In this document: positions 37,009 to 47,733 of the stretch, one piece after another
Layout of the letters: each line of letters opens with the position of its first letter
Numbering within the stretch: position 1 is the first letter of the stretch
DNA from: Novosphingobium sp. Rr 2-17
GTDB taxonomy: Bacteria; Pseudomonadota; Alphaproteobacteria; Sphingomonadales; Sphingomonadaceae
Direction of reading: 5' to 3'
Length of the DNA stretch: 58,407 bases
NCBI RefSeq assembly: GCF_000272475.1
Contig: NZ_AKFJ01000026.1
Span: forward strand, 1 to 58,407
The notes under the pieces: generated by a model
The model's database searches: none
What the model saw: only the letters and a program-made list of their open reading frames with translations
Told to the model about the DNA's origin: nothing
Made by a program: the position numbers and the translations under genes

Positions 37009-38477
37009 AGCTTTCCGTTCTTGCCGCTACCGCCGGTATCGCGTTTCCAGGGTCTTCGGTCGAAGGTGACGCCAATGTCACCGGCTTTGCGATTGACCAT
37101 CGCAAGGTCGCGCCGGGCACCGTATTCGGGGCCTTCAAGGGCGCCAAGTTCAACGGCGAAGACTTCATCGCTGCCGCTGTGAAGTCCGGCGCGATCGCCG
37201 TGGTCGCGGCGCCGGATGCGGTCGTGGAAGGCGCCGTCCACATCGCCGATGCCGATCCGCGCCGGATCTTCGCGCACCTTGCCGCGCCATTCTACGCCCC
37301 GATGCCCGAGACAGTGGTCGCAGTGACCGGCACCAACGGCAAGACGTCGACCGTCGAGCTGACCCGCCAGCTTTGGCGCATGGCCGGCGAACGCGCCGCC
37401 TCGATCGGCACTCTGGGCGTCACCACCAGCGACGAAAGCATCTCTACCGGGCTGACGACGCCCGACATCGTCACCTTCCTCGCCAACCTTTCGGGCCTGG
37501 CGCGCGAAGGGGTGACGCACGTCGCCTACGAAGCGTCGAGCCACGGGCTTTCGCAGCATCGCATCGAGGGGCCGTTGGTCTCCGCCGGCGCCTTCACCAA
37601 CCTGAGCCGCGATCACCTCGACTACCATTCCGACATGGACGATTACTTCGCGGCCAAGATGCGGCTGTTCGGCGAAGTGGTGACGGATGGCGGCACGGCG
37701 GTGATCTGGGCCGACGATACCTGGTCGGACAAGGCCATCGCGCATGCGCAGGCACGCGGGCTTGCGCTGTTCACTGTGGGCGAGGCCGGCGCCGGGTTGC
37801 GGTTGGTATCTCGCACACCGACAACGCTAGGGCAGACGCTGGAAATCGAACACGCCGGCCAAGTCCGCAAGGTCGATCTGCCGCTGATCGGGGCCTATCA
37901 GGCGGCGAACGTGCTGGTGGCGGCGGGGCTGGTGCTGGCGACGGGTGGCGATGTCGATCGTACGTTCGAAGCGATGAAGCGCCTCGTCACTGTGCGGGGG
38001 CGGCTGGAACGAGCGGCGATCTCGGGCAAGGGCGCGCCGGTCTATATCGACTACGCGCATACGCCCGATGCGCTGGAAGCCGCGATCGCGGCGCTGCGGC
38101 CGCATGTTGCGGGAAAGCTGATCGTCGTGTTCGGCGCGGGCGGCGATCGCGATCAGGGCAAACGGCCGGAAATGGGCCGGGTGGCGAGCGAGGGGGCAGA
38201 CCTCGCTATCGTCACCGACGACAATCCGCGTGGCGAGGATCCTGCCGCGATCCGCGCCATGGTCCTCGACGGAGCAGACGCGGGGATGAAGGACATCGGT
38301 GACCGGCGTGCGGCAATCGCCGCCGCCATCGCCGAGGCTGGCGCCGGGGACATCGTCCTCATCGCCGGTAAGGGGCACGAACAGGGGCAGATAATCGGCA
38401 GTGGCGAAAACGTTCGCGTGCTGCCGTTCGATGACGTCACAGTCGCGCGGGAGTTAGCCGGCGCGGCAGGAAGGTGA
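37005..38477 (+). CDS. murE: UDP-MurNAc-L-Ala-D-Glu:meso-diaminopimelate ligase
   Basis: MurE adds the third amino acid of the peptidoglycan stem peptide. The 490-aa protein has the ATP motif VTGTNGKTSTVEL, the UDP-binding motif DHRKVAPGTVFGAFKG, and DNPR in VTDDNPRGEDP, which marks meso-DAP rather than lysine specificity. It overlaps ftsI by four bases and is followed seven bases later by murF. Confidence 0.97.
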   Translation: MKLSVLAATAGIAFPGSSVEGDANVTGFAIDHRKVAPGTVFGAFKGAKFNGEDFIAAAVKSGAIAVVAAPDAVVEGAVHIADADPRRIFAHLAAPFYAPMPETVVAVTGTNGKTSTVELTRQLWRMAGERAASIGTLGVTTSDESISTGLTTPDIVTFLANLSGLAREGVTHVAYEASSHGLSQHRIEGPLVSAGAFTNLSRDHLDYHSDMDDYFAAKMRLFGEVVTDGGTAVIWADDTWSDKAIAHAQARGLALFTVGEAGAGLRLVSRTPTTLGQTLEIEHAGQVRKVDLPLIGAYQAANVLVAAGLVLATGGDVDRTFEAMKRLVTVRGRLERAAISGKGAPVYIDYAHTPDALEAAIAALRPHVAGKLIVVFGAGGDRDQGKRPEMGRVASEGADLAIVTDDNPRGEDPAAIRAMVLDGADAGMKDIGDRRAAIAAAIAEAGAGDIVLIAGKGHEQGQIIGSGENVRVLPFDDVTVARELAGAAGR

Positions 38478-38484
38478 GCCTACG

Positions 38485-39963
38485 ATGACTGCTGTTGCCC
38501 GGATTCTCGACTGGCCTCTCGAAGCGGACGAAAGTCCGTCCGTTCTGTGGGATGCGGCTGCGATTGCGCGCGCGGTGCGCGGAACCGCGAGTGGCGATTT
38601 TACGGTTTCCGGCGTCGAGATCGACAGCCGCGACGTGCAGCCGGGCGACTTGTTCTTCGCGCTCAAGGGCGAGGCGATGGACGGCCACCGCTTCATCGAT
38701 GCGGCCTTCGCCAAGGGTGCCGCTGCCGTGGTGGTGGACCGCCCGGTCGATGGTCCGCACATCCTGGTCGAAGATACGTTTGCAGCGCTCGAACGGCTGG
38801 GCGCTGCCGCGCGTCTGCGGGCGCGCGGCCCGATCATCGGCGTCACCGGCTCGGTCGGCAAGACAGGGGTGAAGGAGATGATCTTCGCCGCGCTCGATCG
38901 TGCCAGCCGGGGCGACGCGCACCGTTCGGTCAAAAGCTACAACAACCACGTCGGCGTGCCGCTCAGCCTGGCGCGAATGCCGGGCCGTGCCCGCTTCGGC
39001 GTGTTCGAGATGGGCATGAACCACGCCGGCGAGATCGCCTCGCTGACCGCGCAGGTCCGCCCGCAAGTCGCCGTCATCACCACCATCGCGCCCGCGCACA
39101 TCGAGATGCTGGGCAGCGAGGAAGCGATTGCCGACGCCAAGGCCGAGATTTTCCAGGGGCTGGAAGCGGGCGGCACTGCCGTCATTCCCGCCGATAGCCC
39201 GCACTTCGCTCGGCTCAAGGCAGCGGCGCTGGCCTGCGGCGCTACGGTGGTCTCGTTCGGCAAATCGGCCGACGCCGACGTACGGCTGCTCGACACCGTC
39301 TCTGCGATCGGCGGCGGCTCGCTGGTGACGGTCGATATGGGCGACCGCCGGGTTTGCTATACCGTTGCCGCACCTGGCGAGCATCAGGTCATCAACTCGC
39401 TGGCGGTCATGGCCGCTGTCCGCGCGGTCAAGGGCGACCTTGGCGCAGCGGGCGTGGCGTTGGCCGAGATGGGCGGCCTGGCCGGACGCGGCGCGCGGCT
39501 TGAGATCGACGTTGCCGGCGGCGAGCCTGACGATGCCGGCAACCGCCGCGCGCTGCTGATCGACGAAAGCTACAACGCCAATCCCGCCTCGATGCGTGCG
39601 ACGCTGGCGCAATTGGGCCGCACGCCCGCGCTTCGGCGCATCGCGGTGCTGGGCGCGATGAAGGAACTGGGCAGCCACGGCCCCGGCTATCACGCGGCGC
39701 TGGCAGCCCCGTTGAGAGAGGCGCATGTCGATTATGCGGTCCTGGTGGGCGACGAGATGGCCGCCCTTGCCGAGGAATTGGGGAAATTCGACGGTGCGCC
39801 GCTTGGCAAAGCCGTGCGGTTCGCCCATTGCCGGGATGCGCGGGATGCCTTGGAAACACTGAACGCGTTCGGCCTCAAGCGGGATGATGCCATCCTGGTC
39901 AAAGGCTCGAACTCGGTCGGCCTCGCATCCCTCGTGGCGGCGCTCAGCAAGCAGGAAGGATAA
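38485..39963 (+). CDS. murF: UDP-MurNAc-tripeptide:D-Ala-D-Ala ligase
   Basis: MurF (492 aa) adds D-Ala-D-Ala to complete the UDP-MurNAc pentapeptide. Motifs: VEIDSRDVQPGDLFFALKG, ATP loop GVTGSVGKTGVKEMI, KSYNNHVGVPLSL, and DESYNANPASMRATL. The N-terminus (MTAVARILDWPLEADE) is slightly longer than in enterobacteria. It lies in the dcw order between murE and mraY. Confidence 0.97.
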   Translation: MTAVARILDWPLEADESPSVLWDAAAIARAVRGTASGDFTVSGVEIDSRDVQPGDLFFALKGEAMDGHRFIDAAFAKGAAAVVVDRPVDGPHILVEDTFAALERLGAAARLRARGPIIGVTGSVGKTGVKEMIFAALDRASRGDAHRSVKSYNNHVGVPLSLARMPGRARFGVFEMGMNHAGEIASLTAQVRPQVAVITTIAPAHIEMLGSEEAIADAKAEIFQGLEAGGTAVIPADSPHFARLKAAALACGATVVSFGKSADADVRLLDTVSAIGGGSLVTVDMGDRRVCYTVAAPGEHQVINSLAVMAAVRAVKGDLGAAGVALAEMGGLAGRGARLEIDVAGGEPDDAGNRRALLIDESYNANPASMRATLAQLGRTPALRRIAVLGAMKELGSHGPGYHAALAAPLREAHVDYAVLVGDEMAALAEELGKFDGAPLGKAVRFAHCRDARDALETLNAFGLKRDDAILVKGSNSVGLASLVAALSKQEG

Positions 39964-39981
39964 GGGGCTCGGCCCCGCAAG

Positions 39982-41052
39982 ATGCTGTATCTCATCGCGG
40001 ATTGGTTCCACTTCGAGGGCCTGCTCAACCTCCTTCGCTACCAGTCGTTCCGTTCGGGCGCGGCGCTGATGACGGCGCTGTTCATCGGGCTGCTGATCGG
40101 CCCCAAGTTCATCAACCTCCTGCGTATTCGGCAAGGCAAAGGCCAGCCGATCCGCGAGGACGGCCCACAGACCCACCTCGCCAAGCGCGGCACGCCGACG
40201 ATGGGCGGGCTGATGATCCTGACCGCGCTGATCTGCTCGATGCTGCTGTTCATGGACATGACGAACCCGTTCGTCTGGGCTTGCGTCGCCGTGACGGTGG
40301 GCTTCGGCGTGATCGGCTTCCTGGACGATTACGACAAGGTGACCAAGCGCCACCATGCCGGCTTGTCCAGCAAAGTGCGCTTGCTGCTGGAATTCATCGT
40401 CGCCGGCATCGCCGCCTACATCATCGTCAGTCAGCTCAATACCAACCTGTACGTACCATTCCTGTCCGGACGCTACATCCCGCTGGGGCCGCTGTACTAC
40501 GTGTTCGCCGCCGTGGTGATCGTGGGCGCGGGCAACGCAGTGAACCTGACAGACGGGCTAGATGGCCTGGCGACGATGCCGGTCATCATCGCGGCGGGCA
40601 CCTTCGCGATCATCTGCTATCTGGCGGGCCGCGTCGACTACGCCAATTACCTGGGCATTCCGCACGTTCCGCGCGCGGGCGAACTGGCGATCTTCTGCGC
40701 GGGCATCATGGGCGCGGGCCTGGCCTTCCTATGGTTCAACGCGCCGCCTGCCGCCGTGTTCATGGGCGACACCGGCAGTCTCGCCCTGGGCGGCGCCCTT
40801 GGTTGCATCGCGGTTGCCGCGCATCACGAAATCGTGCTGGCCATCGTCGGCGGCTTGTTCGTGCTGGAAGCGGCATCGGTCATCATCCAGGTGTTCTGGT
40901 TCAAGCGTACCGGCCGCCGCGTGTTCCGCATGGCGCCGATCCATCACCACTTCGAGCAGCTCGGCTGGAAGGAATCGACCGTGGTCATCCGTTTCTGGAT
41001 CATCTCGGTCGTGCTGGCCGTGATCGGGCTGGCGACGCTGAAACTCAGGTGA
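39982..41052 (+). CDS. mraY: MraY, phospho-MurNAc-pentapeptide translocase
   Basis: MraY makes lipid I from UDP-MurNAc-pentapeptide and undecaprenyl phosphate in the inner membrane. The 356-aa protein has about ten helices and the family motifs [34 protein letters not shown] and the histidine motif [12 protein letters not shown]. Confidence 0.97.
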   Translation: MLYLIADWFHFEGLLNLLRYQSFRSGAALMTALFIGLLIGPKFINLLRIRQGKGQPIREDGPQTHLAKRGTPTMGGLMILTALICSMLLFMDMTNPFVWACVAVTVGFGVIGFLDDYDKVTKRHHAGLSSKVRLLLEFIVAGIAAYIIVSQLNTNLYVPFLSGRYIPLGPLYYVFAAVVIVGAGNAVNLTDGLDGLATMPVIIAAGTFAIICYLAGRVDYANYLGIPHVPRAGELAIFCAGIMGAGLAFLWFNAPPAAVFMGDTGSLALGGALGCIAVAAHHEIVLAIVGGLFVLEAASVIIQVFWFKRTGRRVFRMAPIHHHFEQLGWKESTVVIRFWIISVVLAVIGLATLKLR

Positions 41053-41062
41053 GGGCCGCACG

Positions 41063-42433
41063 GTGATCACCTCCCCCGCCTTTGCCGGCAAGCGTTACGC
41101 GGTCCTGGGCCTTGCTCGTTCGGGGATGACCGCTGCTGCCACGCTGGTGGAAAGCGGGGCCTACGTGTTGGCTTGGGACAGCCGCGACGAGCCGCGCCAA
41201 GCGCTGGCCGAATGGATCGACAGCGGCCGGATGGAATTGTCCGATCCGGTGACGGCGGATATCTCGGGCTATGACGGCGTCGTCGTCTCGCCGGGGATCG
41301 CGCTGAACAAACACCCGATCGCTGAAGCCGCCGCGCGTGCCGGGGTGCCGGTGATCGGTGACATCGAATTGTTCGCAATGGCGCGGGCCGACCTGCCGCG
41401 CCACCGGGTGGTCGGCATAACCGGCACCAACGGCAAATCGACCACCACCTCGCTGGTGTGTCACTTGCTCGAATGCGCTGGGGTGCCGGCACGAGTAGGC
41501 GGCAATATCGGCGTGCCCGTGCTGGGTGCCGATCCGCTGCCCGAGGGCGGTGTCTATGTGCTGGAATTGTCCAGCTACCAGATCGACCTTACCTTCAGCC
41601 TCGACTGCGATGTCGCTGCGCTGCTCAACGTCACGCCCGACCATCTCGACCGCTACGGTAGCTTCGAGGCCTATGCCGCCTCGAAAGAGCGCTTGTTTGA
41701 AATGCAGAGCCGTTCCCACCACGCGGTGTTCGGTATTGGCGATAACGAGACTCGCACTGCCGCCCGCATGCACGCGGCGCAGCGCGATCCCGGTCTTGTC
41801 CGCCTGGTCGATGGCGCGGACCTGGCGCTCCTGCAACAGGAATGGCCCTCGCTGCAAGGGCCGCACAACTTGCAGAACGCTGCGGTCGGCATTGCCATCG
41901 TCGAGGCGTTGGGGATCAAGAAGGCGCAGTGGAAGAAGGCGCTGCGCACCTTCAGCGGGCTGCCCCACCGCATGGAGCGCGTGGCAGAGGCCAACGGCGT
42001 CATCTACATCAACGACAGCAAGGCGACCAATCCGGCTTCCGCTGCCCCCGCCATTGCGGCCTTTCCGCCGATCGATCGCGGCTCCGGCCCTGAGCCGCGC
42101 CTGCACTGGATTCTGGGCGGTTTGCCTAAGGGTGACGATCTCGACGAGTGCAAGCCGTTCTTCGGCAACGTGGCTGCCGCCTACACCATCGGGGACGCCG
42201 GGCCGCTGTTTGCTGAAATCCTGGCACCGTACACTGTGGTCCACCGCTCCGAGATGATGGCCGAGGCGATCCGCCAGGCGATGGCGGTTGCGCGGCCCGG
42301 CGACATCGTCATGCTGTCTCCCGCGTGCGCCAGCTTCGACCAGTTTCGCGATTTCGAGGCGCGCGGGCAGGTGTTCTGCCAGATCGTCGCGGCATTGATC
42401 GAAGACGAGCACGACCAGGGAGCCAAAAGCTGA
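41063..42433 (+). CDS. murD: UDP-MurNAc-L-alanine:D-glutamate ligase
   Basis: MurD (456 aa) adds D-Glu. The N-terminal Rossmann region reads YAVLGLARSGMTAAATL, the ATP loop is GITGTNGKSTTTSLV, and the end has SPACASFDQFRDFEARG. GTG start with GAGGG about nine bases upstream. Its TGA shares one base with the ftsW ATG (TGATG). Confidence 0.96.
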   Translation: MITSPAFAGKRYAVLGLARSGMTAAATLVESGAYVLAWDSRDEPRQALAEWIDSGRMELSDPVTADISGYDGVVVSPGIALNKHPIAEAAARAGVPVIGDIELFAMARADLPRHRVVGITGTNGKSTTTSLVCHLLECAGVPARVGGNIGVPVLGADPLPEGGVYVLELSSYQIDLTFSLDCDVAALLNVTPDHLDRYGSFEAYAASKERLFEMQSRSHHAVFGIGDNETRTAARMHAAQRDPGLVRLVDGADLALLQQEWPSLQGPHNLQNAAVGIAIVEALGIKKAQWKKALRTFSGLPHRMERVAEANGVIYINDSKATNPASAAPAIAAFPPIDRGSGPEPRLHWILGGLPKGDDLDECKPFFGNVAAAYTIGDAGPLFAEILAPYTVVHRSEMMAEAIRQAMAVARPGDIVMLSPACASFDQFRDFEARGQVFCQIVAALIEDEHDQGAKS

Positions 42434-43629
42434 TGGCCATGATCGCGCCCGTCCCGAACCCGTCACTCCAGCGCTACAACCGCAATCGCCGCAGCCAACT
42501 GGCGGTGTGGTGGCAGGAGATCGACCGGGGCACGCTAATTCTGGTGCTGATCCTGATGGCGATCGGCTGCATTGCCGTTGCGGCCGGCTCGCCCGCTAGT
42601 TCGCGGCGTTTGTCGACCGCGCAGGAGAAGCTCCCCGCGCTGCACTTCTTCTACCTGCACATGCGTTGGCAGATATTCGGCCTGGGTGCGATGTTCTGGG
42701 CTTCCAGCTTGACCAAAGACAGCGCCCGGCGCTGCGGTATCCTTCTGGCCGGCGCGATGCTGTTCGCGTTGATGCTGGTCCCGGTGGTCGGCTCGGAAGT
42801 CAACGGCGCCCGGCGCTGGCTGCGTTTTGGCATTTCACTGCAGCCGTCTGAATTCCTTAAGTGCGGCTACCCCATCCTGCTCGCCTGGATTTTGTCCTGG
42901 CGCGCGCGTGACCCGCAGATTCCGGTGGTGGCGATCTGCTTCGGCCTGATGGGCCTGTTGGGCGCGCTACTGATGCTGCAGCCGGACTTCGGTTCGACCA
43001 TGCTGTTTTCCGGCACGTTCCTGGCGCTGATCCTGCTGTCGGGCATCGATCTGAAAAAGCTGGGCGCGTTCTTCGCGGCGGGCCTGGGCGGTTTGGTGGT
43101 GATGTATTTCACCTATGATAACGGCCGCAACCGCATCGACAACTTCCTGTTCGGCGGTTCCGCGTTCGACCAGGTGGACCTGGCGCAGCGCACGCTGCTC
43201 AACGGCGGCTGGCGCGGGCTGGGCTTTTGGATGGGGACGCGCAAGCTGGCGCTGCCCGAAGCGCATACGGACTATATCTTCTCGGTGATCGGCGAGGAAT
43301 TCGGCTTGCTGGCCTGTATGATCATCGTCGTTCTCTATCTTGCCATCCTGACCCGCGTGATCCTGCGGCTGGTGGACGAGGAGGACTTGTTCACGGTGCT
43401 GGCCGCCTCGGGCTTTGCCGCGCAGTTCGGGGGGCAGGCGTTCATCAACATCCTGGTCAACTTGCAACTGTTCCCGTCCAAGGGCATGACGCTGCCGCTT
43501 ATCAGCTATGGCGGATCGTCCACCGTGGCGATGTGCCTGTGCATCGGGTTGCTGTTGGCGATCACCCGGCGCAATCCGTTCATCAAGCGCGAAAAGTTCA
43601 ATCTGCGCTCCATCGGAGACATTGCATGA
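42433..43629 (+). CDS. ftsW: FtsW, septal peptidoglycan glycosyltransferase
   Basis: FtsW is the SEDS polymerase partner of FtsI. The 398-aa protein has a cytoplasmic N-terminus (MAMIAPVPNPSLQRYNRNR), about ten helices and SEDS motifs NGARRWLRFG, LQPSEFLKCG, QPDFGSTMLF, HTDYIFSVIGEEFG and PSKGMTLPLISYGGSS. I place the start at 42433, touching the murD stop; the in-frame upstream extension overlaps murD. Confidence 0.96.
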   Translation: MAMIAPVPNPSLQRYNRNRRSQLAVWWQEIDRGTLILVLILMAIGCIAVAAGSPASSRRLSTAQEKLPALHFFYLHMRWQIFGLGAMFWASSLTKDSARRCGILLAGAMLFALMLVPVVGSEVNGARRWLRFGISLQPSEFLKCGYPILLAWILSWRARDPQIPVVAICFGLMGLLGALLMLQPDFGSTMLFSGTFLALILLSGIDLKKLGAFFAAGLGGLVVMYFTYDNGRNRIDNFLFGGSAFDQVDLAQRTLLNGGWRGLGFWMGTRKLALPEAHTDYIFSVIGEEFGLLACMIIVVLYLAILTRVILRLVDEEDLFTVLAASGFAAQFGGQAFINILVNLQLFPSKGMTLPLISYGGSSTVAMCLCIGLLLAITRRNPFIKREKFNLRSIGDIA

Positions 43630-44891
43630 GCCCGGTCTCGCGCCATTATGTCCTTGCCGCCGGCGGGACGGGCGGACACCTCATTCCGGCCTTCGCCCTC
43701 GCCGTCGAACTGCATGCTCGCGGCCATCATGTGGCGTTGGTCACTGACCGGCGCGGTGCCCAGATTCCTGGCAAGCCCGATTACCTCACCACGCATGTCC
43801 TGCCGCAAGGCCGCGTGGCGGGCCGGAACCCGCTGGGTTGGCTCAAGGGCATCAAGGGCATTCTCGAAGGGCGACGCATGGCGCTGCGCTTGTTCGAGAC
43901 GTTCGAGCCGACTGCGGTGGTCGGCTTTGGCGGCTATCCCGCGCTTCCCACGCTGCTGGCGGCGCACAGCGCGCGCCTGCCCACGATCCTGCATGAGCAG
44001 AACGCCGTGCTTGGCCGGGTCAACCGCTACTTCGCGAGCAAAGTGGACGCCATCGCCACCTCGTGCGAGCAAGTCGATCGGCTCGATCCGAAGTTCGCCG
44101 CCAAGGTAACCTTGGTCGGCAATCCGGTGCGCGAGGACGTGCTGGCCTTGCGCGACCAGCCGTTCCCGGAGTTTAGCGAGGAGAGCTTGTTGCGCATCCT
44201 CGTCACGGGCGGCAGCCAGGGCGCGCGGGTCTTGTCGCAAGTGGTGCCCGATGCGCTGGCGATGCTGCCGCCGACGCTGCGCGGCCGCCTGCAAGTGACC
44301 CAGCAGTGCCGGCCCGAGGATATCGAGGCCGTCCGCGCTCGCTATACCGCGCACGGCATCCCGGCTGAACTCGCGACCTATTTCGAGGACATGGCCGAGC
44401 GGCTGGCTTCGGCGCACTTGTTCATCGGTCGCTCCGGCGCTTCGACGATGGCAGAACTGACCGACGTGGGCCGCCCGGCGATCCTGATCCCGCTGCCTTA
44501 CGCGACCGACGATCACCAGACCGCCAACGCGCGCGAGATCGTGGCCGCCGGCGGGGCGCGCATCATCCGCCAGCCCGCGATCACCACCGAAGACCCGGAC
44601 GCCTATCGTGGCGACAAGCGCAACGCTATCCTCAGCCAGCAGTCGGACATCTTCCAGAAAATGGCCAAGGACGTGTGTTTGCAGATCCAGGCAATCGCCC
44701 AGAACCCCGATACGCTCGCCAACGCCGCGCATGCCGCGTGGAACTGCGGTTATCCCAACGCAGCAAAGGACTTGGCTGATCTGGTCGAAAGCTTTGGTGG
44801 CGCACCGATCATGGATGTGATCCGCCTCGATTCTTCCCCCGTTTCCGCCCCCAAGGGCAGCGAAGCACTGGCGCGGGAGACCGCGCTGTGA
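43626..44891 (+). CDS. murG: MurG, lipid II-forming GlcNAc transferase
   Basis: MurG (421 aa) transfers GlcNAc onto lipid I at the inner face of the membrane. Motifs: [54 protein letters not shown] and [17 protein letters not shown]. It is somewhat longer than usual because of an extended C-terminal tail ([19 protein letters not shown]). ATGA overlap with ftsW; GTGA overlap with murC. Confidence 0.96.
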   Translation: MSPVSRHYVLAAGGTGGHLIPAFALAVELHARGHHVALVTDRRGAQIPGKPDYLTTHVLPQGRVAGRNPLGWLKGIKGILEGRRMALRLFETFEPTAVVGFGGYPALPTLLAAHSARLPTILHEQNAVLGRVNRYFASKVDAIATSCEQVDRLDPKFAAKVTLVGNPVREDVLALRDQPFPEFSEESLLRILVTGGSQGARVLSQVVPDALAMLPPTLRGRLQVTQQCRPEDIEAVRARYTAHGIPAELATYFEDMAERLASAHLFIGRSGASTMAELTDVGRPAILIPLPYATDDHQTANAREIVAAGGARIIRQPAITTEDPDAYRGDKRNAILSQQSDIFQKMAKDVCLQIQAIAQNPDTLANAAHAAWNCGYPNAAKDLADLVESFGGAPIMDVIRLDSSPVSAPKGSEALARETAL

Positions 44892-46309
44892 GGGGCGTCG
44901 GCATTGATATCGGCACGATCCATTTCGTCGGCATCGGCGGCATCGGCATGTCCGGCATCGCCGAGGTCATGCACAACCTGGGCTACTCGGTCCAAGGCTC
45001 GGACATAGCCGAAGGTTACGTGATCGAGGGCCTGCGCGGGCGCGGGATCAAGGTGATGATCGGCCACAGCGCCGACAACGTCGAGGGCGCGGCGGTGGTC
45101 GTCACCTCCACAGCGGTAAAGCGCGAGAACCCCGAAGTCGCCTACGCACTCGAAAATCGCATTCCCGTGGTGCGCCGGGCCGAGATGCTTGCCGAGCTGA
45201 TGCGCCTCAAGAACACCGTCGCGGTGGCCGGCACCCATGGCAAGACCACCACGACCTCGATGATCGCCGCGCTGCTCGACGCCGGTGATCTCGACCCCAC
45301 CGTCATCAACGGCGGCATCATCAATTCCTACGGCTCGAACGCGCGGCTTGGCGCGTCGGACTGGATGGTGGTGGAAGCCGACGAAAGCGATGGTTCGTTC
45401 CTGCGCCTCGATGGTACCATCGCCGTCGTCACCAACATCGATCCCGAGCACCTCGACCACTATGGCTCGTTCGACAAGGTGAAGGACGCCTTCGTCGAGT
45501 TCATCGAGAACGTGCCGTTCTACGGCGCGGCGCTGCTGTGCATCGACCATCCGGAAGTCCAGGCCGTTATCCCCAAGGTGCGCGACCGCCGCGTGGTGAC
45601 GTATGGCTTTTCCGCGCAGGCCGACATTCGCGGTGAGAACGTGACGCCGATCCCCGGCGGCAATCGCTTCGACGTGGCGCTGCGCCAGCGCGATGGCTCG
45701 TTCCGCCGGATCGAAGCCATCGAACTGCCGATGCCGGGCCGTCACAACGTCCAGAACGCACTTGCCGCCGTAGGTGTGGCGGTGGAGATGGGCTGTTCGG
45801 ATGCGTGCATCCAGGGCGGCTTTTCCAAGTTCGGCGGTGTCAAACGCCGCTTCACCAAGGTTGGTGAAGTCGAACTGGACGGCGGCATCGCCACCGTGAT
45901 CGACGATTACGGCCACCACCCGGTCGAAATCCGCGCCGTGCTAGCCGCCGCGCGCGAAGGCGTGGTGGGCCGTGTCATCGCGGTGGTCCAGCCGCACCGT
46001 TTCACCCGGTTGCGCGATCACATGGAGGACTTCCAGGGCGCCTTCAACGACGCCGACGTCGTCTATGCCGCGCCGGTCTATCCTGCGGGCGAGCAGCCGA
46101 TCGAAGGCGTCGATAGCGCCGAAATGGTCGCCGGCATGAAGGCGCGTGGGCATCGCTCGGCGCAAGTCATCGCCGGCCCGGATGCCTTGGCCGACGCGCT
46201 GGCCGGCTCGATCGCTCCCGGCGATACGATCGTGTGCCTGGGCGCGGGCGACATCACCAAATGGGCCGCCGGCTTGGCGGACGCGATCCGGGCGCGGAGG
46301 GCGGGGTGA
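44888..46309 (+). CDS. murC: UDP-MurNAc:L-alanine ligase
   Basis: MurC (473 aa) adds L-Ala, the first stem amino acid. Motifs: [36 protein letters not shown] and [14 protein letters not shown] start overlapping the murG stop; its TGA overlaps the GTG of murB. Confidence 0.97.
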   Translation: MRGVGIDIGTIHFVGIGGIGMSGIAEVMHNLGYSVQGSDIAEGYVIEGLRGRGIKVMIGHSADNVEGAAVVVTSTAVKRENPEVAYALENRIPVVRRAEMLAELMRLKNTVAVAGTHGKTTTTSMIAALLDAGDLDPTVINGGIINSYGSNARLGASDWMVVEADESDGSFLRLDGTIAVVTNIDPEHLDHYGSFDKVKDAFVEFIENVPFYGAALLCIDHPEVQAVIPKVRDRRVVTYGFSAQADIRGENVTPIPGGNRFDVALRQRDGSFRRIEAIELPMPGRHNVQNALAAVGVAVEMGCSDACIQGGFSKFGGVKRRFTKVGEVELDGGIATVIDDYGHHPVEIRAVLAAAREGVVGRVIAVVQPHRFTRLRDHMEDFQGAFNDADVVYAAPVYPAGEQPIEGVDSAEMVAGMKARGHRSAQVIAGPDALADALAGSIAPGDTIVCLGAGDITKWAAGLADAIRARRAG

Positions 46310-47214
46310 CTGCCCTTGCCGCCCTTCCACAGGTTCGGGGCAAGCTGACGCCCAACGCCCCACTCGCGCCGCTGGTGTGGTTCAAGTCGGGCGGGGCTGC
46401 GCAATGGCTGTTCGAACCCAAGGATCTGGCCGATCTGCAGGACTTCCTGGGCGCGCTCGATCCTTCTGTGCCGGTAATGGCGCTCGGGCTCGGCTCCAAC
46501 CTGATCGTGCGCGACGGCGGTGTGCCCGGCGTGGTAGTGCGCCTGGGCAAGGCGTTCGCCAAAGTTACACGCGTTGATGACCTCACGCTGGAATGCGGCG
46601 GCGGGGCGAGCGGCATCTTGGTGTCCTCCACTGCGCGTGATGCGGGCATCGCGGGCGTCGAGTTTTTGCGCTCGATCCCCGGCACCGTCGGCGGCTTTGT
46701 GCGGATGAACGGCGGCGCGTACGGGGCCGAGGTTAAGGACGTGCTGATCGATTGCGACGTGGTGCTGCGTTCGGGGGAAAAGGCCACGCTCGCCAATGCC
46801 GAGTTGGGCTACACCTACCGCCATTCCGAGCTTCCCGAAGGCGCGATCGTTGTCGCTGCGCGGTTCCGGGGGCAAGCCGGCGATCCGGCGGTGATCCAGG
46901 CTGAAATGGACCGCATCTCCGCTGCCCGAGAAGCCTCGCAGCCGCTGCGCTCCAAGACTGGCGGATCGACGTTCAAGAACCCCGATGGCCACAAGGCCTG
47001 GGCTTTGGTCGATCAGGCCGGATGTCGCGGGCTGACCCTGGGCGGCGCGCAAGTGAGCGAGAAGCATACGAATTTCCTGATCAACACCGGCGACGCCACC
47101 AGCACCCAGATCGAGGCACTGGGCGAGGACGTGCGCCGCCGTGTGCGCGAGCATTCGGGCGTCGATCTGCAGTGGGAAATCCAGCGCGTCGGTCGTCCGG
47201 GCGACGCGCCATGA
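46306..47214 (+). CDS. murB: UDP-N-acetylenolpyruvoylglucosamine reductase
   Basis: MurB (302 aa) reduces the enolpyruvyl group to give UDP-MurNAc, using FAD and NADPH. It is the short (type II) form: [42 protein letters not shown] and the serine motif [14 protein letters not shown]. The GTG at 46306 overlaps the murC stop as GTGA, which I prefer over the frame's upstream extension. Its stop overlaps the first DUF4262 gene (ATGA). Confidence 0.95.
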   Translation: MTALAALPQVRGKLTPNAPLAPLVWFKSGGAAQWLFEPKDLADLQDFLGALDPSVPVMALGLGSNLIVRDGGVPGVVVRLGKAFAKVTRVDDLTLECGGGASGILVSSTARDAGIAGVEFLRSIPGTVGGFVRMNGGAYGAEVKDVLIDCDVVLRSGEKATLANAELGYTYRHSELPEGAIVVAARFRGQAGDPAVIQAEMDRISAAREASQPLRSKTGGSTFKNPDGHKAWALVDQAGCRGLTLGGAQVSEKHTNFLINTGDATSTQIEALGEDVRRRVREHSGVDLQWEIQRVGRPGDAP

Positions 47215-47732
47215 CCGAAGACGAACTGCCCGACGACCTCAAGGAACGCATCCTTGCCAACGTCGAGGAATTCGGCTGCCACATCACGTGCGTCGCTCCG
47301 CCGGATGATGTCGAGTTCGATGACGAGGACGAGGGGGATGAACGCTTCGCCTACTCGGTCGGCTTTCCGCTTACGGTCAGCCAACCCGAAGTGATCGTCT
47401 TCGGCTTCTCGCCCAAGTTGTCAGCCTCGGTCATCAACGGCGTGCTCGACCAGGCGCGCGAAGGGCTGGTGCTGGACGACTGGGCCGAAGTCGATGGCTT
47501 GCTCGAAGGCCACCGCTGCATCCTGCGCGAGGTGGAGCCGGACAACCTCGAGCCGTACTACTTCAATTCCGCCATGTGGTTCGCGCAGGAAACCACCGGC
47601 GCCGCCCTGCCGCGCGCGCTGCAGATCGTGTGGCCCGATGCCGAATGGGGCTTGTTCCCTTGGCAACGCGGCTGCCCCGATGCCGTGCGCGAGTTACAAC
47701 CGCCCCTCTACAGAACGAGTTTGAACTCATGA
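47211..47732 (+). CDS. DUF4262-type protein, copy 1, inside the dcw cluster
   Basis: The 173-aa acidic protein ([20 protein letters not shown]) looks like a DUF4262 domain, with GCHITCV, YSVGFPLTVSQPEVIVFGFS and YFNSAMWF. The family has no established reaction. It is joined to murB and to copy 2 by ATGA overlaps, so it is translated with the cell wall genes. Codon use matches its neighbours, suggesting long residence. The last 37 bases, including the overlap, recur at the end of copy 2. Confidence 0.8.
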   Translation: MTEDELPDDLKERILANVEEFGCHITCVAPPDDVEFDDEDEGDERFAYSVGFPLTVSQPEVIVFGFSPKLSASVINGVLDQAREGLVLDDWAEVDGLLEGHRCILREVEPDNLEPYYFNSAMWFAQETTGAALPRALQIVWPDAEWGLFPWQRGCPDAVRELQPPLYRTSLNS

Positions 47733-47733
47733 G
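47697..47733. repeat. 37-base direct repeat, copy A (end of first DUF4262 gene)
   Basis: This segment matches 48203-48239 at 36 of 37 positions (one C/T difference). It covers the codons for QPPLYRTSLNS, the stop and the ATGAG start of the following gene. The two DUF4262 genes are otherwise clearly diverged, so the repeat reflects a later recombination or insertion event, not simple shared ancestry. Confidence 0.9.
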